DNA of 64,000 nucleotides from E44-bin32 sp034430615 (GTDB taxonomy: Bacteria; Chloroflexota; Anaerolineae; Anaerolineales; E44-bin32): NCBI GenBank assembly GCA_034430615.1, contig DAOUEJ010000203.1:12226-76225 (forward strand), written 5' to 3'. The notes beneath the pieces were generated by a model that saw only the letters and a program-made list of their open reading frames with translations, did no database searches and was not told the origin of the DNA. Shown here in pieces: positions 50,931 to 59,185 of the stretch; the first letter of the stretch is position 1, and every line of letters begins with the position of its first letter. The position numbers and the translations under genes are program-made.

Positions 50931-51716
50931 CTATTCCTCGGTGAAGGCCACGGCTCGGCAGAAGGCAGCCTCGCCGCCCTTGAAGAGCCACGGGAAGCAG
51001 CCCAGGGTTAACCGGCGATTTTGAAGTTCGGGCGCCCCGATCATCCCGCCCAGGTTCTCGACGTGGATGCAGTCGTGCGGGAAGAGGGCGTTATGGGTTA
51101 GTTGGTAGGCCATCTCCGGGAACAATTCGGGGACTTTGTCCTTACCGAACTTCGCCTCACATTGTGCGGTCACCTTCTGCCACTGCTCGAGTCCACCTTT
51201 GCCGAGAAAGCGGCCGATCGGCAGGTTCATGGGGTGGTCGGTCGAGATCATGTCTACGCCCCAGATGTGGATCTTCTTCTCCAGAAGCCAATCGACGATC
51301 TCGAAATGCGGACCTGGGTGACGGAGGATATATTTTTCCTCGTCTGGCTTGGAGCCGAACTGCGCATGCTTATGCCAGCCAGTGTGGATGTAAAGAATAT
51401 CACCCTCACGTACCTCGACTCGCTCCTCGATCATGGCCGGGGTGAAGATGTCCAGTTCATCGAGCACGTCACTCAAATCAACGATCACCCCCTCGCCGTA
51501 CAGCCATTCCAGCGGGATTTGATCGATGGTCTTCCCACCGGTGACGAAATGGCGCGGCGCATCGAGGTGCGTACCCATGTGGTTGGAGGTCTGAATATAT
51601 TGCGCATTCACACCCTGCTCTGCCTTGCGCTTGATAAACTTCACCTCGAAGGGCGGGTAGAACGGCCAGTTGGGAGCGTCCTGGTTTAGTGGTTGTGAGA
51701 GGTCGTGGATCTTCAT
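50931..51716 (-). CDS. Cyclase-family metal-dependent hydrolase (kynurenine formamidase/isatin hydrolase-like)
   Basis: 261 residues from the ATG at 51716 (GGAGG upstream). It contains the metal-binding signature H-x3-H-x-D-x3-H (NHMGTHLDAPRHF, 45-57) of PF04199. Relatives are kynurenine formamidase, isatin hydrolase and other enzymes that open cyclic amides or cleave amide-type bonds with Mn or Zn. It has LYIHTGWHKH, and VDMISTDHPMNLPIGRFL deeper in, typical of the isatin hydrolase side. In this cluster it is a strong candidate for ring opening after hydroxylation. 84 bases lie between it and the DUF1116 gene. Confidence 0.87.
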   Translation of the reverse strand: MKIHDLSQPLNQDAPNWPFYPPFEVKFIKRKAEQGVNAQYIQTSNHMGTHLDAPRHFVTGGKTIDQIPLEWLYGEGVIVDLSDVLDELDIFTPAMIEERVEVREGDILYIHTGWHKHAQFGSKPDEEKYILRHPGPHFEIVDWLLEKKIHIWGVDMISTDHPMNLPIGRFLGKGGLEQWQKVTAQCEAKFGKDKVPELFPEMAYQLTHNALFPHDCIHVENLGGMIGAPELQNRRLTLGCFPWLFKGGEAAFCRAVAFTEE

Positions 51717-51800
51717 GATTTCCTCCATGCTTGATAAGCGAACGGTTTCGTGGATAAAATATCTGCTCGACGGCGCGGGCTGTTACCCACGCCAGAGCAT

Positions 51801-53042
51801 TTACAACCCGTAGGTCTCGGCAAAGGCGACCAATGCCTGCTCAAAGATCTCCATAGGGGGACGGACAAGCCCGGCCCCCACCTGCCCGACCCCGGCATCT
51901 TTGTGTGCGATCCCCGTATTTACCCGCGGGGCAATACCCAGCTCGACAACCTTGCGAATGTCGATGCCCGTCGGTGTGCCGCGGAAATCGAGCGGCGGGA
52001 TGCTGAAATGGCTGTGTTCGGCGACTGTGATCTCGTACATCTCAAGCGTGGCGTTGAGCGCATCCTGGGGGGTGCCACTGACGAAGGTGACGATGGCCGG
52101 TGCGGAGGCCATGGCAAAGCCGCCGATCCCGGCGGTTTCGGTGATGGTGCTGTCGCCGATGTCCGCGTTTGCATCCTCGCTTGAGTAGCCTGGAAAGTAG
52201 AGACCGTCCGGGATTTGTGCCGGAGCCGTGAACCAGCGATCACCCAATCCGCTGACCCGGATCCCGAAATCGGTGCCGTTACGTGCCATCGCTGTCACCA
52301 GGGTCGAGCCTTCGACACCGTGGGCGGCATCGGCCATGGCCTTGCAGGCCGCCATGACGGGGTTGAGCACGCTCAGTGCGTTATCCCCCAGGAACGCAAG
52401 CACTTCCGCCTTGACAGTATCCGAGACTTTCGCTCGCGCAATGGCCGGCGCCAGTTGTTTCAAGTATAGGAGGGAACCGGCCTTGTTGCGGTTGTGGCCT
52501 TCATCGCCCATGTGCAGGGCCTCGGCTAGCAGCGCCCGCATGTCGATGCCCTCAATGGATGTCAGGGCTTCCTCGAGCACCGGAGCCATGGTGTCGTTCA
52601 TCCATCTCAGTTTTGAGATGACCTCCGGACTGAAAGCGCCATACCGCAGCACCTTGCCATAGCCCTCGTTCAGATTGGAGTAGGCATGGTTCTCGCCTTC
52701 GACATTATCAATCACGTAGACCGCCATAGAGGCTGAGATTACACCGGCCATCGGGCCGACCGAGCTGTGGTGATGGCAGGGCTCAAAGGCGATCTCGCCG
52801 CTGGCGGCCAACTCACGGGCCTGGGACTCATTCTCTGCCAGTCCCTCGAAGATCAACGCCCCAATCACCGCTCCGCGCAGTGGGCCCGACATGCGCTCCC
52901 ACTCGATCGGTGGACCTGCATGCAGCAGGAGATTATCCCGCATGCCGGGGATGACCTCGCGCGCCGTGGCGATGCCGGTAAGCATCGGCCGGGCGGTGAT
53001 CATGCGTTCAACGGCGATCTGATTGGCTGCATCAATATCCAT
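51801..53042 (-). CDS. DUF1116 protein, AllG/YlbE-like (oxamate carbamoyltransferase component)
   Basis: 413 residues. DUF1116 landmarks: MITARPMLTGIATAREVIPGM, LLLHAGPPIEWERMSGPLRGAV, FEPCHHHSSVGPMAGVISASM, HMGDEGHNRNKAGSLLYLKQL and VSGLGDRWFTAPAQIPDGLYF. E. coli AllG is in this family. The HHHSS and MGDEGHNRN motifs are probably catalytic, but the chemistry has only recently been studied. It starts seven bases after fdrA, so both proteins are made together. Confidence 0.9.
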   Translation of the reverse strand: MDIDAANQIAVERMITARPMLTGIATAREVIPGMRDNLLLHAGPPIEWERMSGPLRGAVIGALIFEGLAENESQARELAASGEIAFEPCHHHSSVGPMAGVISASMAVYVIDNVEGENHAYSNLNEGYGKVLRYGAFSPEVISKLRWMNDTMAPVLEEALTSIEGIDMRALLAEALHMGDEGHNRNKAGSLLYLKQLAPAIARAKVSDTVKAEVLAFLGDNALSVLNPVMAACKAMADAAHGVEGSTLVTAMARNGTDFGIRVSGLGDRWFTAPAQIPDGLYFPGYSSEDANADIGDSTITETAGIGGFAMASAPAIVTFVSGTPQDALNATLEMYEITVAEHSHFSIPPLDFRGTPTGIDIRKVVELGIAPRVNTGIAHKDAGVGQVGAGLVRPPMEIFEQALVAFAETYGL

Positions 53043-53049
53043 ATTTCGC

Positions 53050-54771
53050 TCAACCTTTCTTTACTGGTTCGTCTTGGTCCCCTGCTTGCTGTGAGGATTT
53101 AATCCTGCTCAGGATCCCTATCAGTCTCTCATTCCCGCCCGCAGGCGGGCGCCAGTCGACCTGGATTGACGCAGCGCCCTGGGAAAGAAGGCTGTCATAA
53201 AACGATTCGAGCCCAATGTTGATCGCCGCCACGGGCGCAGCGAGCGCGGTCGTGGAGATGGCTGGCTGATCCTGCTCCGTGGAATCGCCCAGCAGCGCAA
53301 CGGCATAGGCCACCAGGCTGATCGTGTCGGTGACCACTTTTGCGCCGGCTGATTCAAGCCGGCTGCGCTGGGCAACCATATCCTGGGGATCTTCGTCCGT
53401 CCCGATCAGCAGCACTCCCACATCAACCCCGCGCTGGCGAATATGCTCGATCGCCGGGCCAAGCTCGGAGGCTGGATCGGGATGTGAGCCTTCCCCGAGC
53501 ACCACATCCAGCAGGATCAACGCGACTTCCTCGGCGCTAGATTCCTGCTCCATGCGGCGCAGTCGAAGATCATTATCGATCATCGGGTGGAGCCGGCCCA
53601 CGGTAAAGATGTCCTCACCAAGATCGAGGATGGTGTGGCCCTTGCTGACCAGGGGGTCCTCCAGGACCAGTCCCCCTGGGACGGATAGGTTGGTATGGAT
53701 TGGGCCCAAGAAAGCTTGCAGCCCGCGCACAGCCTCAATCGCGAGCGTACCCCCCGAGAATAAGCCGCGCAAGAAGCCGGGCTTAACCTGACCCTGGACA
53801 TGCGGCTGGTTCGGATCGGGCTTTACCCCGCCAACGAGCGCTTGAACTGCCTTCCCGGCGGTCTCAAGCAGGGTGTTGGCGAAGATCAAATTCTCAAACT
53901 CGCTGACCGGAGGGGCATACCCGATAAAGTTGATCACGGTTGGCTTCCCGGTCTGACGGGCGGTGGTCAGCAATGAAGCCGCCACGGCAGGATCAGGTGG
54001 CTTGGAGACGACGACGATGACCTTTGTGTCCGGATCATGCGCCAGCAACTCCAGCCCCTGGCGGGCCGTGATAGCGTTGACACCATGCTTCAGATCCCGG
54101 CCACCGGTTCCGATGGCGTGCGAGATGCCCTGACCCAGGCCGTGGATCGAACTCGAGATAGCCTGCAGCCCCGTACCTGAAGCGCCAACCAGGCCGATCG
54201 CTCCACGACGTACGTGGTTCGCAAATCCAAACCCGATCCCGTTGATGATCGCCGTACCGCAGTCCGGGCCCATGACCAGCAACCCGCGTTCGCGCGCTTG
54301 TGTCTTGAGCTCGATCTCTTCCTCAAGCGATACATTATCGCTGTATAGGAAAACGTGCTTGTTGTGCGAAAGAGCCTGACGGGTTACGGATGCAGCGTAG
54401 CGGCCGGGGATCGAGATCAACACCCAGGCAGCCTCAGGCAGGTCTTTGACGGCTGAGTCCAGGCTGCGAGGCCGGTAGGCGCTGGCCGCGGCCGAGCGCC
54501 GGCGGTTCAAAATCGAGTCGATTTGTCCGATGGCGTGGGCGGCCATCGTTTCGGAGCCAGCCTTGACGACGATTAACAGATCTTCCGGGCGCGGCTCCAA
54601 TCCGCCAACCAGCAATCCAGAGTCGTCCAGCAGCTCCAGGTTGGCCGCGGTGGCCATGACGACGCCGGCATCCTCGACCCCCTCCAGTTCAAGCAGTGAA
54701 CGCTGGAGCTGCATCAGGACAACCGAGTCATAGTAAGCGCCGCGCCGGATCTCGTGCTCGATTGAGCTCAT
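53050..54771 (-). CDS. fdrA: FdrA/AllF-like acyl-CoA synthetase-fold subunit of a carbamoyltransferase
   Basis: 573 residues from the ATG at 54771; an upstream ATG at 54849 would overlap the amidase gene. FdrA family: RRGAYYDSVVLMQLQRSLLELEGV at the start, then succinyl-CoA-synthetase-alpha-like Rossmann units with VMGPDCGTAIINGIGFGFANHV, GLVGASGTGLQAISSSIHGLGQGISHAIGTGGRDL and, near the C-terminus, LDVVLGEGSHPDPA. E. coli FdrA (AllF) is the large subunit of the oxamate carbamoyltransferase. In this fold a phosphohistidine or acyl phosphate is formed, in line with carbamoyl phosphate as product. The partner DUF1116 gene follows directly, and DUF2877 is in the same run. Confidence 0.9.
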   Translation of the reverse strand: MSSIEHEIRRGAYYDSVVLMQLQRSLLELEGVEDAGVVMATAANLELLDDSGLLVGGLEPRPEDLLIVVKAGSETMAAHAIGQIDSILNRRRSAAASAYRPRSLDSAVKDLPEAAWVLISIPGRYAASVTRQALSHNKHVFLYSDNVSLEEEIELKTQARERGLLVMGPDCGTAIINGIGFGFANHVRRGAIGLVGASGTGLQAISSSIHGLGQGISHAIGTGGRDLKHGVNAITARQGLELLAHDPDTKVIVVVSKPPDPAVAASLLTTARQTGKPTVINFIGYAPPVSEFENLIFANTLLETAGKAVQALVGGVKPDPNQPHVQGQVKPGFLRGLFSGGTLAIEAVRGLQAFLGPIHTNLSVPGGLVLEDPLVSKGHTILDLGEDIFTVGRLHPMIDNDLRLRRMEQESSAEEVALILLDVVLGEGSHPDPASELGPAIEHIRQRGVDVGVLLIGTDEDPQDMVAQRSRLESAGAKVVTDTISLVAYAVALLGDSTEQDQPAISTTALAAPVAAINIGLESFYDSLLSQGAASIQVDWRPPAGGNERLIGILSRIKSSQQAGDQDEPVKKG

Positions 54772-54814
54772 TATTCCATTATCGCCTGCAGTTGAAAGTG
54801 GGCCATGGAGCGAA

Positions 54815-56164
54815 TCATGTGATTTCCTCGAGACATTCATCCAGACCATGGATCGGCTGGAAGTTGAGGATCGGTTCTAACGACTGGGCCCATTCTAGCA
54901 GAGAGCCGTCCTGGCCGAAGCGGGCGATGACCTGGAGCCCCAGCGGCAATCCGCTCGAACTATATCCGCTGGGCAGGGTCACTGAGGGCAAACCGCCCTG
55001 AGTCCAGGGCAAGTTCATCACCGGATCGCCGGTGCTCTCAAGCCCGCGCGGTGCGGGGCCTGGTGCAGAGGGCATGATCCAAGCAGCGACATTATGCTCA
55101 TCCATCAAGCCCTCCAGATAGGTCCGAAGGGCCTGCCGCCCGGGTAGGGCCTGCTCAAGGTCTGCGGACAGAATGGCCTGGCCGCGCTCGATCAGCGTCC
55201 TGGTTTTGGGGTGGTAGTACTCCGCATACGCTTCGAACCAGGCGGCGTGTACCTGAGCACATTCAGCCGCCAGGATCAATTGGTGCCGTGCGACGATCAC
55301 TTCAAAATCCGGCATGCAGGGGATCTCAACGACCGTGTGGCCAGCGGCTCGCAATTCACTGATGATCATCGCGAAGTGCTGCCGGCCTTCATTTTCGGCG
55401 TGATCGAGGTAGTCCCCAACCGGGATGGCGAAGCGCAGTTGACCTTGCGCAGGAGCAGTCGGGGTGTTCTCTTCAAGGAGGACTGCTGCGGCCCAGGCCG
55501 CGCTACCGGCATCCGGCGTGAAGAACCCGACATGGTCGAGCGAGGGTGAGAGCGGGATCACGCCTCGGGTTGATAACCGGCCAGAGCTGGGCTTGAAGCC
55601 AACCGTCCCACAAAAGGCGGCCGGCCGGTTGATCGAGCCGATCGTTTGCGTGCCAAGCGCAAGCGGGGCCAGGCCAGACGCCACGGCAGCCGCCGATCCG
55701 CTGCTCGACCCGCCCGGTGTGTGCTCGACATTATGGGGGTTCGTGGTGGGCCCCGGGGCGAAGTAGGCAAACTCGGTGGTCACAGTTTTTCCGCAGATCA
55801 GCACACCTGCCTGCCGCAAGCGGCTGACACTTTCCGCCTGTTCGCCCTTCAGAATTTCGCCTGGAAGCCGGCTTCCTGCTCGGGTCTCAAAGCCAGTCAC
55901 ATGGAAGATATCTTTCACCCCGACCGGCAAGCCGAACATGGCTGGTCGCAGATCAGCATTCTCATATTCAGTGAGCAAATGCTCAGCCTCCTGCCGGAGC
56001 CTGCTAAAGCGGTCTGCCTCACCCAGGTATGCGTGGATCCCGGGTTCGAGCGCGTCGAACCGTGCTTCGAGCCAATCGAGGTAGCGTGGAAGAGCCCCCT
56101 CGTTGGAGCGCAGGGATGCGGCCAGTTTGGGGAGCAGCCCCTGGTTCCCGGAGGCCGGCTTCAT
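54815..56164 (-). CDS. Amidase-signature family amidohydrolase
   Basis: 449 residues from the ATG at 56164. Full Ser-cis-Ser-Lys set: Lys84 in VGVKDIFHVTG, cis-Ser in TPGGSSSGSAAAVASG (153-155), nucleophile Ser177 in GTQTIGSINRPAAFCG. The region GTQTIGS differs from GatA (GTDTGGS), and the protein lacks GatA motifs such as YGRVSRYG, so it is a general amidase, allophanate- or ureide-type hydrolase. In a ring-degradation pathway it would hydrolyse a linear amide or ureide intermediate. 78 bases lie between it and the iron-sulfur subunit gene upstream, and fdrA starts 43 bases on. Confidence 0.88.
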   Translation of the reverse strand: MKPASGNQGLLPKLAASLRSNEGALPRYLDWLEARFDALEPGIHAYLGEADRFSRLRQEAEHLLTEYENADLRPAMFGLPVGVKDIFHVTGFETRAGSRLPGEILKGEQAESVSRLRQAGVLICGKTVTTEFAYFAPGPTTNPHNVEHTPGGSSSGSAAAVASGLAPLALGTQTIGSINRPAAFCGTVGFKPSSGRLSTRGVIPLSPSLDHVGFFTPDAGSAAWAAAVLLEENTPTAPAQGQLRFAIPVGDYLDHAENEGRQHFAMIISELRAAGHTVVEIPCMPDFEVIVARHQLILAAECAQVHAAWFEAYAEYYHPKTRTLIERGQAILSADLEQALPGRQALRTYLEGLMDEHNVAAWIMPSAPGPAPRGLESTGDPVMNLPWTQGGLPSVTLPSGYSSSGLPLGLQVIARFGQDGSLLEWAQSLEPILNFQPIHGLDECLEEIT

Positions 56165-56242
56165 GGGTGGCGTGCCTCTGTGGGGTTGTTTATGCCGCAG
56201 CACTCACAGACAGCCCCGAGGGGGGTCGCGGATTTCAGGGCA

Positions 56243-56728
56243 TTACCCACGTTGCATATTTTTGGCAGCGAGAGCAACGGCATCCACGATATGCTGGTAG
56301 CCGGTGCAGCGGCAGAGATTGCCGGAGATCGCTTCACGGATTTCTTTCTCGCTCGGATCCGGGTTCTCTTCAAGGAACGGCAGCAGTGTCATCAAGAAGC
56401 CGGGTGTACAGAAGCCGCACTGCAGACCATGCGCTTCTCGAAAACTCTCCTGAAGTGGGTGCAGAGCATCAAGGTCGTCTCCCAGGCCTTCCACAGTAGT
56501 GAGCGATGCGCCATCTGCCTGAACAGCAAACATGAGGCAGGATCGCACGGGGACTCCCTCCAGGAGCACAGTGCAGGCTCCGCATACGCCGTGTTCGCAG
56601 CCGACATGCGTCCCGGTAAGCTCGAGGGTGTGCCGCAGGAAATCACTCAACAGCAGGCGTGGTTCAACCTCCCGCTGGAAGGATTGACCGTTGACCGTGA
56701 CAGAAATCGAATGCAGGTTGGCGGTCAT
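56243..56728 (-). CDS. Molybdenum hydroxylase [2Fe-2S] small subunit
   Basis: 161 residues from the ATG at 56728, which overlaps the upstream FAD-subunit stop (TGATATG). Plant-type [2Fe-2S] ligands CEHGVCGAC...C (Cys44, 49, 52, 64) and the second, helical [2Fe-2S] set CGFC...CRC (Cys104, 107, 139, 141), with LTGTHVGCEHGVCGACTV and GNLCRCTGYQ. It transfers electrons from the molybdenum centre to FAD. The pair FAD/Fe-S is first in the run, and the large subunit is downstream. Confidence 0.95.
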   Translation of the reverse strand: MTANLHSISVTVNGQSFQREVEPRLLLSDFLRHTLELTGTHVGCEHGVCGACTVLLEGVPVRSCLMFAVQADGASLTTVEGLGDDLDALHPLQESFREAHGLQCGFCTPGFLMTLLPFLEENPDPSEKEIREAISGNLCRCTGYQHIVDAVALAAKNMQRG

Positions 56729-56729
56729 A

Positions 56730-57617
56730 TCAGGCGATCCCTCCGTTCCGGGCACGTGTGGAGGCAATTTCAAGCGCCCGTACGGTCAAAACACGGGCAA
56801 GATGACGTTGAAATTCGATCGTGGCATGGATGCTTCCGAAAGGGTCAATCTCGGATTCGGCAGCCACCCTGGCGGCGGGTTCAAAGAGCTCGGCGGCCGG
56901 TTTCTCACCGATCAGCATATTCTCGGCTTCCCGGGCTCGCTGTGGTCCATCACCCGCGTTCAAGTACACCAGTCGTGCCGCGCTGCAGGTCCCATCGCCA
57001 GCGAGTTCGATGTAAACAGCCAATCCCATCAGAGCGTAGTCACCGCGACGCCTGGTGATCTCCTGGAATGACCAGCCGGCGCCGGTTGGCATCGGTGGGA
57101 TCTCGATCTCGACCAGCATTTCGTCCGGCGCCAGAGCAGTGGTGAACATACCCTGAAAGAAATCCTGGGCGTCCACCCAACGTTCAGCAGCAGCGGAACG
57201 CAGGCGAAGCCGGATGTCACGTGCGATGGCGTAGACAGGGAGTTCGGAGGCCGGGTCTGCGTGAGCCAGGCTGCCGCCGACCGTACCGCGGTTGCGGATT
57301 TGAGGGTGTGCGATGTGGGGGATGGTTTCATGCAGCAAGGGGGCATGCTGCGCAACCAAAGGGTCGCGTTCGACCTTGTTCTGACGGGCCATGGCGCCGA
57401 TCGCGAGGCCACCTTGCCCCGTCCGTCGGATCGAATCGAGGCCGGCAATCCGGTTAATGTCGATCAGCATCGCTGGCTGAACCATACGGAAGTTCATGGA
57501 GGGGATCAGGCTTTGGCCGCCGGCCAGGATTTTGGCTTCGCACCCGTGCTCCGAGAGCTGGGCCAGAGCCTCCTCCAAAGTGCCCGGGGCCAGGTACTCA
57601 AATGGGGGTGGTTTCAT
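56730..57617 (-). CDS. Molybdenum hydroxylase FAD-binding subunit
   Basis: 295 residues. FAD-binding loops: KILAGGQSLIPSMNFRM near the N-terminus and QIRNRGTVGGSLAHADPASELP mid-protein, in the CoxM/xanthine dehydrogenase FAD family. The C-terminal CODH-FAD domain (WSFQEITRRRGDYALMGLAVYIELAG) is present. It passes electrons to NAD or a quinone. It is the first gene of the minus-strand run, so its promoter lies in 57618-57843, which it shares with the divergent CoA-transferase gene. Confidence 0.93.
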   Translation of the reverse strand: MKPPPFEYLAPGTLEEALAQLSEHGCEAKILAGGQSLIPSMNFRMVQPAMLIDINRIAGLDSIRRTGQGGLAIGAMARQNKVERDPLVAQHAPLLHETIPHIAHPQIRNRGTVGGSLAHADPASELPVYAIARDIRLRLRSAAAERWVDAQDFFQGMFTTALAPDEMLVEIEIPPMPTGAGWSFQEITRRRGDYALMGLAVYIELAGDGTCSAARLVYLNAGDGPQRAREAENMLIGEKPAAELFEPAARVAAESEIDPFGSIHATIEFQRHLARVLTVRALEIASTRARNGGIA

Positions 57618-57803
57618 GCCGGTGCCTTTCTGAGCGAATCTGGTTGCGAAGGGTCTTTACGATCGATCGCAAGAGCACAGCGTCTCTTATTCCAATAACC
57701 GGGACAGATCGCACAGGTCGCTTGTGGACGATCCGCGAGCCTGTGCCATGCTCCGGCAAGGAAAGATAACACCAGAGGCCGTGTCCGCGTTGTGCGTCAA
57801 TTG

Positions 57804-57809
57804 TATAAT
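57804..57809 (+). promoter_or_regulatory. -10 box in the divergent molybdenum hydroxylase/CoA-transferase region
   Basis: TATAAT at 57804-57809, 35 bases before the CoA-transferase ATG. No convincing -35 box at standard spacing. The 226-base region between the divergent genes holds no other recognised motif. Confidence 0.4.
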
Positions 57810-57843
57810 GATCCGCCAAATTATGAAGTCACAATCCTAACCT

Positions 57844-59118
57844 ATGGGGCGCAATGTGACCAAAGATCAAGCAGCCAGAGCAAACGAGCAGAGCACAGCA
57901 GAAGAAAGTGCTTCAGGTCCGGTCCACAGCGCGCTGCTGGATGGCGTGCGTGTCGTCGATCTCACCCGGATCCTGGCTGGTCCCTACTGCACGATGATGC
58001 TCGGGGATTTAGGGGCGGATGTGATTAAGATCGAACTTCCCGGGAGCGGTGATGATACCCGGCAGTGGGGGCCGCCGTTTACCGAAAGCGGCGAATCAGC
58101 CTACTTCATCGCGGCAAACCGGAATAAACGCAGCCTCACGCTCGATCTCAAGCAGGAGAAGGGCCTGGCGGTCCTGCGTGAACTGATCCGGGTCTCGGAT
58201 GTGCTGGTGGAGAATTTCCGCAGCGGAACGCTCGAGCGCTGGGGTTTAGATTACGAGTCACTGCAGGCGATCAACCCCGGGCTTATCGTATGCTCGATCA
58301 CCGGTTACGGACAGAGCGGGCCCTACCGTGAACGGCCAGGCTACGACTTCATCGTCCAGGCGCTGGGCGGTTTCATGAGCGTGACCGGGCCTGCCGAGGG
58401 CGAACCCTACCGGGCCGGGGTGGCGATCGCCGACCTGGCCGCTGGTACTTTTGCATTCAGTTCAATTTTGGCTGCGCTCTACGGCCGGACGCGCACCGGA
58501 AAGGGCCAGCACATCGACATCTCGTTGCTCGACAGCCAGGTGGCGTTGATGTCCTACGTGGCGAGCAACTACCTGATCTCGGGCGAAAGCTCCGGTAGGT
58601 TCGGAAACGCCCACCCCAACATCGTGCCCTATCAGGCTTTCCCGGCCAGCGATGGCTACCTGGCCTTTGCTGCTGGTAATGATCGCCAATGGCAAACCTT
58701 CTGCCGGGCCGTGGGACAGGAGGCTTGGATCGAAGATGAACGCTTTGCAACCAACCCGGCCCGCAACGAAAACCGGGAGGCCTTGATCCCTCTTCTGAAT
58801 GAGCTTTTCCAAACGCGCAGCGTGGCCGAATGGAGCGAGCTATGTGAGCAGATCGGGTTACCGGCGGGCCGTATCAACGATATGCCAGCCGTCTTCCGTG
58901 ATCCACAAGTGAAAGCCCGCGGGTTACGGGTCGAGCACGAACGTTCGGACGGCAGCCGTATCCCGATGGTGGCCTCCCCGTTGCGCATTACAACCGCACC
59001 TCCGCGCATACGTCTTGGGCCGCCTTCGCTGGGTGAACACACGGAACAGATCCTGCAAGGGATCTTGGGCTATGATCAGAAGAAGATCAAAGAACTACGT
59101 GACGAGAACGTGATCTAA
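57844..59118 (+). CDS. Family III CoA-transferase (CaiB/BaiF)
   Basis: 424 residues. Family III signatures: LLDGVRVVDLTRILAGPYCTMMLGDLGADVIKIE, the catalytic aspartate in AIADLAAGTFAFSSIL (Asp197), TGKGQHIDISLLDSQVA, and NDMPAVFRDPQVKARG. It moves CoA between carboxylic acids, with formyl-, oxalate-, carnitine- or aryl-CoA members known. Substrate undetermined. It is divergent from the molybdenum hydroxylase run, and the thiolase-like gene follows 67 bases on. Confidence 0.93.
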   Translation: MGRNVTKDQAARANEQSTAEESASGPVHSALLDGVRVVDLTRILAGPYCTMMLGDLGADVIKIELPGSGDDTRQWGPPFTESGESAYFIAANRNKRSLTLDLKQEKGLAVLRELIRVSDVLVENFRSGTLERWGLDYESLQAINPGLIVCSITGYGQSGPYRERPGYDFIVQALGGFMSVTGPAEGEPYRAGVAIADLAAGTFAFSSILAALYGRTRTGKGQHIDISLLDSQVALMSYVASNYLISGESSGRFGNAHPNIVPYQAFPASDGYLAFAAGNDRQWQTFCRAVGQEAWIEDERFATNPARNENREALIPLLNELFQTRSVAEWSELCEQIGLPAGRINDMPAVFRDPQVKARGLRVEHERSDGSRIPMVASPLRITTAPPRIRLGPPSLGEHTEQILQGILGYDQKKIKELRDENVI

Positions 59119-59185
59119 CGCTTGGACTCAGCAAGGGCTTCATTTGGCCTTGTAAAATCGCAGCAACCACATCGAGGAGGGTCTC

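Noticed and set aside
54815..56164. Second GatA
   Set aside because: It lacks GatA-specific segments and lies in a catabolic gene run; a complete gatA is at 15607-17097.
55646..57058. Long open frame (470 codons) on the plus strand
   Set aside because: It is antisense to the amidase and the molybdenum hydroxylase small and FAD subunit genes, all of which have clear family motifs. Its translation shows no recognisable domain and looks like a shadow of GC-rich coding DNA.
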